A stretch of 64,000 bases of DNA, taken from assembly GCA_016707585.1 (NCBI GenBank), contig JADJHL010000008.1, forward strand, positions 186,001 to 250,000, read 5' to 3'. This DNA is from Ignavibacteriales bacterium. GTDB taxonomy: Bacteria; Bacteroidota; Ignavibacteria; Ignavibacteriales; Ignavibacteriaceae. Shown piece by piece: positions 8,056 through 16,284 of this stretch. The notes under the pieces were generated by a model, which saw only the letters and a list, made by a program, of their open reading frames with translations, made no database searches and was not told the DNA's origin. Positions within the stretch are counted from its first letter, which is position 1; every line of letters begins with the position of its first letter. Both the position numbers and the translations under genes were made by a program.

Positions 8056-9414
8056 ATGATAAATAAAAAACTTATAGTGTTAATATTGATTATCGGACTA
8101 GGCTCAACGATATTCTCCCAGTCATTATTCAGAAGTGGAAGATTTTTTCATCATTCTACGGGTAATCGTATATGGGGTCCAAATGGAAGCAGTACCAGTA
8201 TTCCAAATGAAATGACTTTGTACAATACTGAAAAGGGATATATAGGAAATAATGAAGTAAGTATGAATGAAACCTGGTTTCCAAGTGATGATAATGAATG
8301 GTATACCTGGCATAGAATATTTGATAATTCGGATCCTAACGATAATATATATCCATACTTAGAAAACAATAAGATAATAGTAATAAAATCCTGCTATCCA
8401 TCATCAGAAATGATAGGAGCAGGAGGCCCCTCTGATACTCTGAATAACCCATCACTAAAGACAATATATAATTACAAATGGCATTGGAGAAGTATAATCC
8501 AAATAATGAAGCAGTATCCAGATAATTTCTTTGTAATCTGGACGAATGCGCCATTAGTACCAGGTGCAACAAATATTCAGGAGGCATCATTAGCAGATCA
8601 ATTTTGCACCTGGGCAAAGGATACGCTTGCCACGGGAAATGATCCATTGTTAGGAGAGTTTCCATCAAACGTATATGTATTTGATTTCTTCCATAAGCTT
8701 GCAGATGCAACAGGAATGTTACAATTGCAGTATGCTACAAGTACAACGGACAGTCATCCAAATGGGCTAGCAACAGAACTAGTATCACCTCAATTTGTTC
8801 AAGAGATTTTTAATGCTGCTATTTTTTATGAAGGAATTATACCAGTAGAACTCACTTCTTTCACTATCTCAACTAATGGGCCAGATGTGATACTTAGATG
8901 GTCAACTGCAACTGAGTTAAATAATTTTGGGTTTGAAATAGAACGCAAAGTTGGCAGTGGGCAGTCGTCAGTCGGCAACTTTGAGAAGATAGGATTTGTT
9001 AATGGACAGGGAACAACAACACAGAAAAACGAATACAGTTTTGCAGATAAAAATATGGTTGAAGGAAACTATTTTTATAGACTTAAACAAATAGATTTCG
9101 GAGGAAACTTTGAGTACTCACAAATAGTTGAAATAAATTGGAGTTCATATACTTCTTACAAACTTGAGCAGAATTATCCCAATCCATTTAACCCAAGTAC
9201 AAAGATAGAGTTTTCAATACCTGTTGATGGATTTGTTAATTTAGCTGTTTACAATCTGCTTGGTGAAAAAGTTACTCAACTTTTAAATTCAAATTTTAAG
9301 GCAGGTGCTTATGAATTTATTTTTGATGCATCTTCGCTTTCCAGCGGTGTTTATTTTTATAAAATTGAATCCGGAACATTTTTGAAATTTAAAAAGATGA
9401 TCTTAAGTAAATAA
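8056..9414 (+). CDS. Secreted SGNH-like hydrolase (HHSTG family) with T9SS sorting tail
   Basis: I choose 8056 because AAGGA lies 7 nt upstream and MINKKLIVLILIIGLGSTIFSQ is a signal peptide; an upstream in-frame start at 8002 lies inside the promoter motif. The 452-residue product has the same HHSTG ... DSHPN catalytic domain as the 5085 protein. It then has a different T9SS linker (PVELTSFTISTNG) and its own sorting tail (NYPNPFNPSTKIEF). Over about 700 bp the catalytic domain is nearly identical in DNA to the pseudogene at 10762, so the duplication is recent. Expected location is the outer-membrane surface or medium. The substrate is unknown; an EPS ester is an inference. Confidence 0.75.
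   Translation: MINKKLIVLILIIGLGSTIFSQSLFRSGRFFHHSTGNRIWGPNGSSTSIPNEMTLYNTEKGYIGNNEVSMNETWFPSDDNEWYTWHRIFDNSDPNDNIYPYLENNKIIVIKSCYPSSEMIGAGGPSDTLNNPSLKTIYNYKWHWRSIIQIMKQYPDNFFVIWTNAPLVPGATNIQEASLADQFCTWAKDTLATGNDPLLGEFPSNVYVFDFFHKLADATGMLQLQYATSTTDSHPNGLATELVSPQFVQEIFNAAIFYEGIIPVELTSFTISTNGPDVILRWSTATELNNFGFEIERKVGSGQSSVGNFEKIGFVNGQGTTTQKNEYSFADKNMVEGNYFYRLKQIDFGGNFEYSQIVEINWSSYTSYKLEQNYPNPFNPSTKIEFSIPVDGFVNLAVYNLLGEKVTQLLNSNFKAGAYEFIFDASSLSSGVYFYKIESGTFLKFKKMILSK
8949..8976 (+). repeat. Heptanucleotide microsatellite AGTCGGC x4
   Basis: Units AGTTGGC, AGTGGGC, AGTCGTC and AGTCGGC lie in the hinge of the T9SS linker. The copy matches 5981-6008 except for one base. Confidence 0.8.
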
Positions 9415-9440
9415 AAATTTTGCATGATATTTTAAATTAT

Positions 9441-9466
9441 AAAACCGTCTATGTGGCGGTTTTTTA
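9441..9466 (+). terminator. Rho-independent terminator
   Basis: A 9-bp stem AAAACCGTC / GGCGGTTTT (one G-U pair) with a 5-nt loop is followed by a T run, 27 bp after the stop at 9414. Confidence 0.8.
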
Positions 9467-9736
9467 ATATCAACTGCAATTTGAAGATTCTAAGAAAAAT
9501 ACTTGTATCTCTAATACGAACTCTGTTCCTTTGAACTTGTCGAAGAGCGGAAATACTAAGCATCGATATTTTATAATAATTAGCCTTAATGTATATGGTA
9601 TATCTAATATAAACTATTAGAGGTTTCTTTTAGATAATAATTTAAACCAAATAAAATATAATTTTCACATTGAATTCCATTGAAAAAATGCGTTTTAATA
9701 TTTAAGTTCGAAATAAAATTAGAGAGAAAATTTACT
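9467..9736 (+). other. Intergenic region with a possible dispersed-repeat relic
   Basis: No gene is seen. Around 9530-9550 the sequence TTTGAACTTGTCGAAGAGC resembles the intergenic repeat core (CTTCGACAAGCTCAGG and its complement) found in many Bacteroidota-like genomes, but it is degenerate and has no paired arm. Confidence 0.3.
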
Positions 9737-10579
9737 ATGTTAAAACAAGTTTTATTCAAAACTATTTTGTCAATAATTACCTTACCAATTGTAATTGGTT
9801 GTAACAACCCCGAGGAAAACAAAATGAGCGATCAGACAAATATCATATTTTTACATCATAGCACGGGTAAAAGAATATGGAGAGGTGATGTTTCAAAAAT
9901 TGCAAGTACTCTTGGATTTAATGGAGATGTAAGCAAATGGTTTGATAACTATAATAAAAGTAACAATAAAAATTTTAAAATAAGTGAAACTAATTTTCCA
10001 AAAGAATCTCCATACGGCTGGAAAAATTATCCTTACGATTATTATAACATCTGGGTTAAAAATGCAGGTAATAAGCCTTTTAATGAAGAGCCGACATTAG
10101 AGATATTAACAGCAAAGTATGACGTTATCATTTTTAAACATTGTTTTCCTGTCAGCAACATCAAACCAAATGAATCAACAGCTGATATTAATTCTGAGTT
10201 AAAAACATTAGATAATTACAAATTGCAGTACAATGCACTGAAAGAAAAAATGTTACAATTTCCTGATTCAAAGTTTATAATCTGGACACCCACAGCACAG
10301 GTGGAACGAAAAACAAATAAAGAAGAGGCTGAGAGAGCAAACGAATTTTCAGAATGGGTAAAAACAGAATGGGATGTTAAGGGAGATAATATTTATCTAT
10401 GGGATTTCCGTGAATTACAAGTTGAAGGAGGTTTATACTTCAAAGATGAGTATGCGGATAGTCCAAATGATTCACACCCAAATGAAAGATTTTCTCATAG
10501 TATAGTTCCATTATTCAGCAAAAGAGTCGTTGATATAATTGAAGGTAGAGGTGATTCTTCAAGTTTGACTGGTAAGTAA
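9737..10579 (+). CDS. SGNH-like (HHSTG family) lipoprotein
   Basis: The preferred start at 9737 opens a lipoprotein signal (MLKQVLFKTILSIITLPIVIGC) with a lipobox ending IGC. The upstream frame from 9680 would bury it. The 280-residue product has the family's two signature blocks, FLHHSTGKRIW and DSHPNERF, plus IIFKHCFPVSN and FIIWTPTAQV in between. It lacks any T9SS tail. It is therefore a lipid-anchored cousin of the neighbouring T9SS proteins, only distantly similar in sequence. It probably sits at the inner or outer membrane facing the periplasm. It may do the same chemistry in a different compartment. Catalytic residues are inferred from motif position only. Confidence 0.75.
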   Translation: MLKQVLFKTILSIITLPIVIGCNNPEENKMSDQTNIIFLHHSTGKRIWRGDVSKIASTLGFNGDVSKWFDNYNKSNNKNFKISETNFPKESPYGWKNYPYDYYNIWVKNAGNKPFNEEPTLEILTAKYDVIIFKHCFPVSNIKPNESTADINSELKTLDNYKLQYNALKEKMLQFPDSKFIIWTPTAQVERKTNKEEAERANEFSEWVKTEWDVKGDNIYLWDFRELQVEGGLYFKDEYADSPNDSHPNERFSHSIVPLFSKRVVDIIEGRGDSSSLTGK

Positions 10580-10761
10580 ATGATTTATTTCCTTCGATGA
10601 GTAATAATAAAATACTTTAGATTTCAGGATTAATATTCCAGTAAAAAAAATACTAATTACAAAAAAGAGCTAAAGCAGTTCATATAAATACTAAAAACCA
10701 GTGTATGCTCGTAACTTATATTTTGTTTTAATTGCAGACACCAAGAAGAGATATTAATTTA

Positions 10762-11855
10762 ATGAAGAGAAAAGACTGATTAATAATAAAATTATTTTAA
10801 TAGTGCTATTACTTCTAGGTATGAGTACCGTATTTTTCCCTCAGAGTCAATTCAGGAGTGGAAGATTTTTTCATCATTCTACGGGTAATCGTATATGGGG
10901 TCCAAATGGAAGCAGTACCAGTATTCCAAATGAAATGACTTTGTACAATACTGAAAAGGGATATATAGGAAATAATGAAGTAAGTATGAATGAAACCTGG
11001 TTTCCAAGTGATGATAATGAATGGTATACCTGGCATAGAATATTTGATAATTCGGATCCTAACGATAATATATATCCATACTTAGAAAACAATAAGATAA
11101 TAGTAATAAAATCCTGCTATCCATCATCAGAAATGATAGGAGCAGGAAGCCCCTCTGATACTCTGAATAACCCATCACTAAAGACAATATATAACTACAA
11201 ATGGCATTGGAGAAGTATAATCCAAATAATGAAGCAGTATCCGAATAATTTCTTTGTAATCTGGACGAATGCGCCATTAGTACCAAGTGCAACAAATATT
11301 CAGGAGGCATCATTAGCAGATCAATTTTGCACCTGGGCAAAGGATACTCTGGCTACGGGAAATGATCCATTGTTAGGAGAGTTTCCATCAAACGTATATG
11401 TATTTGATTTCTTCCATAAATTGGCAGATGCAACAGGAATGCTGCAGTTACAGTATGCTACAAGTACAACGGACAGTCATCCAAATGGACTAGCGACAGA
11501 ACTAGTAGCACCACAATTTGTTTATGAGATTTTTAATGCTGCTATTACTTACGAATCCTTAACGGGAATAGGAGTAGATTTTAGTTATCCAAATAAATTT
11601 AAATTAACGCAAAATTATCTGAATCCTTTCAATCCATCTACGAATATACTGTATATAGTGGGCAGTAGAGAGTTTATTACATTAAAAGTTTACGATATTA
11701 TCGGGAACGAAATTTCATCTCTTGTAAATGAAGAAAAATCTCCCGGAGTATATAATATATAATTTACAATGAACAATCTAAGTTCAGGAGTTTATCTTTA
11801 CAGACTACAGGCAGGTTTATTATCAATTACAAAAAAAATGATTCTTTTACATTAG
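10762..11855 (+). pseudogene. Broken SGNH/T9SS paralogue (start frameshift and premature stop)
   Basis: The catalytic domain (FFHHSTGNRIW to DSHPNGLATELV) is nearly identical to that of the 8056 gene. Two lesions are visible. First, the ATG at 10762 is out of frame with the signal peptide, and one missing base makes it stop at 10777; only CTG (10776) or GTG (10803) could start in frame. Second, TAA at 11760-11762 interrupts the sorting tail right after SPGVYNI. The same frame then continues with FTMNNLSSGVYLYRLQAG to a natural stop at 11853. The tail motif is also altered (NYLNPFNPS). If translated, the product would lose the last 30 residues needed for T9SS. Either lesion could be a sequencing error, but two together favour real decay. 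Confidence 0.7.
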
Positions 11856-12194
11856 ATATCTATTGGGAAATTTATTTTTTGAAAATAGTGTTGATTTATA
11901 AGCTAAATTTGAAATAAAAATAATTAAAAGTTTTTACTCTTTTATTTCTCTATTAAATGGTTTATTTTCCCTTCCCAAGTAGTAGAAAAGTTTATTAATT
12001 ACTCTTTATCCAAAAAACTTCCTTCTATTTATTATTCATTAAATATAATCTTGTCCCAAATTTGAAAATATTTTGTAAAAATTACCATTGTTACGATTTT
12101 ACCTATCGTCCCATTTTGAATGTGTCGAAAAAACAATGAATCATTGCGGTACATATTTTGTAATTCTATGAGTAAATTACAAAATGGGATTGAG
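11856..12194 (+). other. Intergenic region with second copy of the promoter module
   Basis: The first about 200 bp show nothing recognisable. From 12067 to 12161 lies the copy of the module described at 7910-8005. An extra GTCCCA occurs at 12054. A short weak ribosome-binding sequence (GGGATTGAG) precedes the ATG at 12195. Confidence 0.5.
12147..12161 (+). promoter_or_regulatory. Candidate -24/-12 (sigma-54-like) promoter
   Basis: CGGTACATATTTTGT matches the 7991-8005 element (GGTACA and TTTGT, same spacing). It lies 33 bp upstream of the start at 12195. Confidence 0.5.
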
Positions 12195-14849
12195 ATGAAA
12201 ATCAACAATATTTTAATGACAATAAAAACAGTAATTACATTTGTAATAATTTTAATATGCTTCCAAATTAATTTGTTGGCACAGGATTATTTCGTATCAC
12301 CATCAGCCACGGGTTCAGGCAATGGTTCATTGACGGATCCATATACATTAAGCCAGGCATTTGCAAATGCACAGGCTGGTGATGTTGTTGGGATTCTACC
12401 CGGAAATTATACAGCAACAAGTTTAACAACAGGACATTCAGGAACAGTTAATAACCGAATTGTATTTACCGGTACTGATCCTAACAATAAACCCATTATA
12501 ACTAATAGCGGTGGAACTTCTGCTTTTATAAGAATATATCACGATTATATTACATTAAAAGATTTACATCTAATAAATAATGACGACAAATTCACAATAG
12601 AATCCTGGGAAGATGGTGGAAAGAGAGGAATTATATTGGATGGATTAGATAGTTATTGGAACTATGATAGTGGTGCAAGGTCAGAAGATCACATACGGAT
12701 GAATAATTTTTGGGATGGTATAATTCGTAATTGTACACTTGTAGGCTCAGGTTCGAACTTAATAAATATCCAGGTTAGCCCTGATGGAACAGGTAATTGT
12801 AATAATTTTATAATTGAGAATAATGAGATTTCAACATCTCCATATCATCACGCAATAAATATATTTCCAAGCACTGGATGGAACAATCCGGCTTTTATAG
12901 ATTCTTTTATAATTAGAAATAATTACATTCATAATATTACTGATGGACAATCATCAATTTATGCGAGATACATAAGAGCCTTCAAAATCTACAATAATAT
13001 ATTTGTGAACCCTTCCGGAAATGCCTTAGTCATTTCACCACTTACCGCAACACCCGTAATCCTTCATGATGGTCTGGATGGTTCATTTGATAATAATACA
13101 ATTGTAATGGGAGGTGGAACGGGTTTATTAAATTTTTCAGCAAATAATATAAATGTACGAAATAATATTTTTTATGGCACTGGTTCTGGATTTTCTTATA
13201 TGCAGTTTAGACAGTATGGCAGTTCAGGTACTGGCGACCCGATTAATAGTCACGTAATTAATAACAATCTATACTATTCTGTTACTGGAAATAATAGCTG
13301 GAACTGGGCTGGCAGTTCATTTAGCACAATATCAGCCTGGCGCTCTGGATCATCACAGGATGCTCAAGGGCTACAAGGAAATCCATTATTTACAAATGTC
13401 ACAAGTGATTGGACATTACAAAGCACAAGTCCTTCAATAAATACGGGAACAACATTATCCTATTTTGCAACTGATTTTAATGGGGCTGCAAGAACTGGTA
13501 ATTGGGATATAGGTGCCTTTGAGTTTGGTTCGTCTGGCGGAGGAGATATAGTTCCACCAGAGTTATTAAATGCATCATTGACAAGTTCAACGTCATTAGT
13601 ATTAAATTTTTCTGAAGTATTAAACACAAACTCAGCACAAAATAGTTCTAATTATTCAATTACAAATGGAATAAATGTTTCAAGTGCTGTATTAACAGGT
13701 ACACAAGTAATGCTAACTACGTCAACACATATATCCGGGTCATACACTGTAACGGTAAATAATGTAACTGATCTGGCAGGCAATGTGGTTGATCCGAGTA
13801 ATAACACAGCAGTATATGATTACTCATCAATTGATACTATAGCACCACAGGTTGTTTCTGCTACTATTATTGACTCTATTACATTAAAAGTTTATTTCTC
13901 CGAAGTGTTAGACCCTGGTACTTCACAGAATAGTAGTAATTATGCAATTAATGGAGTCAGCGTTTCAAATGCTAATCTTTCTTCAAACATTGTAACACTT
14001 ACCACTTCTATTCATACACCGGGTAGTTATTCAATAATTGTAAGTAATGTAACTGATCTATCTGGAAATATAATTGATCCTCAATACAATTCAACGATTT
14101 ATGAATATGAGCCCAATCCAAATAATGGATTATTGAGATTTCCAGTTTCAAATGTGTTAGAGTCGGTTATGCCAGAACCACTGCATTTTGGAGAAAAAAC
14201 AATTGATGGAAAAGGTTATTATCAAAATGATCCTGACTCAAGATGGTCTGGAGATACAATGCCTGAATGGTTAGTATATGACTTAGGTGATATTCATATA
14301 CTTAATTCAACCAAGCTATCATTTTATAAGTGGAACGAAGGCAGGACTTATAACTACTCTGTGCAGGTTTCAACCGATTCAGTTGTATGGACAACTGTCA
14401 GATCTGATGTTATTAGTTTACTTAATCAAGAATGGAGTCAAGAAGATATTGGCCCAATTGATGCAAGATACATTAAGATAATTTTTGTTTCAAGTAACCA
14501 AAATAGTTGGGCTGGTTTATGGGAAGCTGAATTCTGGGGATATTTAAAAATGCCTACAAATTTAGATCAAGATGAATCTAAGCCAATTTCATATATTCTT
14601 GAACAGAATTATCCCAATCCTTTTAATCCAACTACTAAAATAAAAGTACAACTCCCTCAAAACACACAAATGAGACTAGCAGTTTATAATATGCTTGGTG
14701 AATTTATAGTTGAAATTGCCAATGGAGAATTTGCTTCAGGAAGTCAGGAGTTTAGTTTTGATGCAACAGAATTAGCATCTGGAATGTACTTATACAGAAT
14801 TGAGAGTCCAGACTTCACGGAAACTAAGAAAATGGTACTTTTACGATAG
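12195..14849 (+). CDS. Secreted beta-helix / Ig-like / discoidin protein with T9SS tail
   Basis: The start at 12195 opens a signal peptide (MKINNILMTIK ... INLLAQDYFVSP); earlier in-frame Met codons have no signal character. Of 884 residues, about 30-450 form a right-handed parallel beta-helix of pectate-lyase style, opening YFVSPSATGSGNGSLTDPYT and continuing with many NN-rich turns. Two SbsA-like Ig domains follow (repeat motif VNNVTDLAGNVVDP, VSNVTDLSGNIIDP). Next is an F5/8 type C discoidin-like domain (about 680-790, WLVYDLGD and YIKIIFVSSNQNSW). The NYPNPFNPTT sorting tail ends the protein. Such proteins bind or cleave polysaccharides; catalytic residues cannot be assigned. The shared promoter module and EPS context suggest a matrix-associated lyase or adhesin. 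A truncated relative lies at 16285. Confidence 0.8.
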   Translation: MKINNILMTIKTVITFVIILICFQINLLAQDYFVSPSATGSGNGSLTDPYTLSQAFANAQAGDVVGILPGNYTATSLTTGHSGTVNNRIVFTGTDPNNKPIITNSGGTSAFIRIYHDYITLKDLHLINNDDKFTIESWEDGGKRGIILDGLDSYWNYDSGARSEDHIRMNNFWDGIIRNCTLVGSGSNLINIQVSPDGTGNCNNFIIENNEISTSPYHHAINIFPSTGWNNPAFIDSFIIRNNYIHNITDGQSSIYARYIRAFKIYNNIFVNPSGNALVISPLTATPVILHDGLDGSFDNNTIVMGGGTGLLNFSANNINVRNNIFYGTGSGFSYMQFRQYGSSGTGDPINSHVINNNLYYSVTGNNSWNWAGSSFSTISAWRSGSSQDAQGLQGNPLFTNVTSDWTLQSTSPSINTGTTLSYFATDFNGAARTGNWDIGAFEFGSSGGGDIVPPELLNASLTSSTSLVLNFSEVLNTNSAQNSSNYSITNGINVSSAVLTGTQVMLTTSTHISGSYTVTVNNVTDLAGNVVDPSNNTAVYDYSSIDTIAPQVVSATIIDSITLKVYFSEVLDPGTSQNSSNYAINGVSVSNANLSSNIVTLTTSIHTPGSYSIIVSNVTDLSGNIIDPQYNSTIYEYEPNPNNGLLRFPVSNVLESVMPEPLHFGEKTIDGKGYYQNDPDSRWSGDTMPEWLVYDLGDIHILNSTKLSFYKWNEGRTYNYSVQVSTDSVVWTTVRSDVISLLNQEWSQEDIGPIDARYIKIIFVSSNQNSWAGLWEAEFWGYLKMPTNLDQDESKPISYILEQNYPNPFNPTTKIKVQLPQNTQMRLAVYNMLGEFIVEIANGEFASGSQEFSFDATELASGMYLYRIESPDFTETKKMVLLR

Positions 14850-15044
14850 TTGTTTTTAGATGAAAATTGATTCTCTCCATATAGAAAGGTATTATTTTAG
14901 AATTGACTCCTGCCGATGATTTAGCATGGGTTTTTAAATTTGCAATTCCTATACTTTTAGCCATATATATCGAGATAGTTTTCAGAATATATTAAGATCA
15001 GAGCTAAAAACAGCTTAATATTTTATAATGAACTGCACTCTTAT

Positions 15045-15143
15045 TGATCTTATTCCTAAAAGTAGAGAATAAGTTAAATAACTATTGTAATTATTTGTCT
15101 TCTTTTTTTTTAACTTCAAACCGGCTTGCATTAGGTAAGTGTA
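15045..15143 (-). mobile_element. Remnant of a second IS3-family element (end plus orfB tail)
   Basis: TGATCTTATTCCTAAAAGTA at 15045 closely matches the outer end of the complete element at 15144. On the minus strand it is followed inward by the codons LPNASRFEVKKKEDK and a stop, resembling the OrfB C-terminal motif (LSPVEFEEKNR) but with clearly different sequence. The remnant ends where the intact element begins, so the later element probably inserted into or replaced it. Confidence 0.5.
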
Positions 15144-15173
15144 TGATCTTACTCCCTAAAAGTGGATGCTAAG

Positions 15174-16046
15174 TTAAGCAACTTTTTCAATTAAATCTCT
15201 TCTGTTTTTTTCTTCAAATTCCACAGGTGATAAATACCCTGAAAATGAATGAAGTCTTCTTCTGTTGTAATTTATTTCAATATATTCAAAGATACTTCTT
15301 TTAGCTTCCTCTCTGGTCTGATATTTTTCCCAGTAGGTTAACTCTGTTTTTAGTGTATGGAAAAATGATTCTGTTACTGCATTATCATAACAGTTTCCTG
15401 TTGAACTGTTTGACTGAACTATTCCATAGATTTTTAATAATTCTCTGAATGAAATACACGTATACTGACTGCCTCTGTCTGAGTGAAAGATTATTCCTCT
15501 TTCCGGATTTCTGTGAACCAAAGCCATCATTAAAGCTCTTAGAACAAGCTCTGGTGATAAGCTGCTGTCTATTGACCATCCAACTATTTTTCTTGAGTAA
15601 ATATCCATCACAACTGAAAGATAAAGCCAGCCTTCTTTTGTCCACAAGTAAGTTATATCACCAGTCCAAATCTTGTTCTCTGACAAAGCAGTAAAATTCT
15701 GTTTCAGAATATTTTCACTTGCCTGTGCTTTTGTGTTTTGAACTGTTGTTACTCTGAATCTTCTCTTTGTTTTAGCTTTGATATTATTGACTTTCATCAA
15801 CCTGGCTATTCTCTTTTTATTTACACCAATTCCTTCTTTTCTCATCGCTGCATATATTCTTGGCAATCCATAAGTAGCTTTGCTTTTGTTGTGATGAAAC
15901 TTGATGATCTCTAATATTCTTTGATTTTCTTTTACTCTAAAGCTCACTTTTTTCTTAAGCCATTTGTGATAACCTGATGGACTTACCTGTAATACTTCAC
16001 AGACTAAAGCTAAAGGATATTGTATTCTGTTTTCTTTGATGAACAT
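15174..16046 (-). CDS. IS3-family transposase OrfB (DDE integrase core)
   Basis: The 290-residue product carries an HTH_21-like N-terminus (MFIKENRIQYPLALVCEVLQ, YHKWLKKK) and an rve integrase core. The DDE residues lie in WTGDITYLW, FHSDRGSQYT and ESFFHTLKTEL. The C-terminus has the usual RRRLHSFSGYLSPVEF block. Length is normal for OrfB alone. In the family it is made as an OrfAB fusion by -1 frameshifting at an A-AAA-AAG heptamer, which is still present in the damaged orfA just upstream. The catalytic part appears sound, but DNA binding should fail without a complete OrfA. The full OrfA at 768-1064 could in principle supply it in trans. Confidence 0.93.
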   Translation of the reverse strand: MFIKENRIQYPLALVCEVLQVSPSGYHKWLKKKVSFRVKENQRILEIIKFHHNKSKATYGLPRIYAAMRKEGIGVNKKRIARLMKVNNIKAKTKRRFRVTTVQNTKAQASENILKQNFTALSENKIWTGDITYLWTKEGWLYLSVVMDIYSRKIVGWSIDSSLSPELVLRALMMALVHRNPERGIIFHSDRGSQYTCISFRELLKIYGIVQSNSSTGNCYDNAVTESFFHTLKTELTYWEKYQTREEAKRSIFEYIEINYNRRRLHSFSGYLSPVEFEEKNRRDLIEKVA

Positions 16047-16051
16047 ATATT

Positions 16052-16207
16052 TTAATCCTTTACCTTTGCAAAGTAGGATATGGCTTTTTTTAAAATGTCA
16101 CGCTCCATCTTTAACCTGGCTATTTCTCTGTCCTTCTTTCTTAGCTCCTCTTGTTTTACTGCTGATAACTTGAATTCTTTATCATAACTCCTTCGTTTTT
16201 CTGACAT
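16052..16207 (-). pseudogene. IS3 orfA with internal in-frame deletion
   Basis: The 51-codon frame reads MSEKRRSYDKEFKLSAVK joined directly to QEELRKKDREIARL. Relative to the 98-residue OrfA at 768 it lacks 47 residues covering most of the helix-turn-helix and linker. The coiled-coil end and the frameshift heptamer remain. It ends 5 bp before the orfB ATG. It is probably inactive in DNA binding. Confidence 0.75.
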
Positions 16208-16284
16208 TTTGAGCTCCTATATTTTTTACTTTTTACTAAGTATAGTTGCTTTTCCTTTTATCTACTATTGGGGGTTAGGATTAT

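Larger units (their letters stand above)
15144..16283 (-). mobile_element. IS3-family element copy 2 (orfB intact, orfA deleted)
   Basis: The ends TGATCTTACTCCCTAAAAG (15144) and the complement of the sequence ending at 16283 (TAATCCTAACCCCC) form imperfect inverted repeats. orfB is full length. orfA has an in-frame loss of 47 codons compared with the copy at 685. No target duplication is visible: the flanks are gta on the left and tat on the right. This fits loss of the original left neighbour by deletion or recombination. Flanks are another IS remnant on the left and a truncated T9SS gene on the right. Confidence 0.85.
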
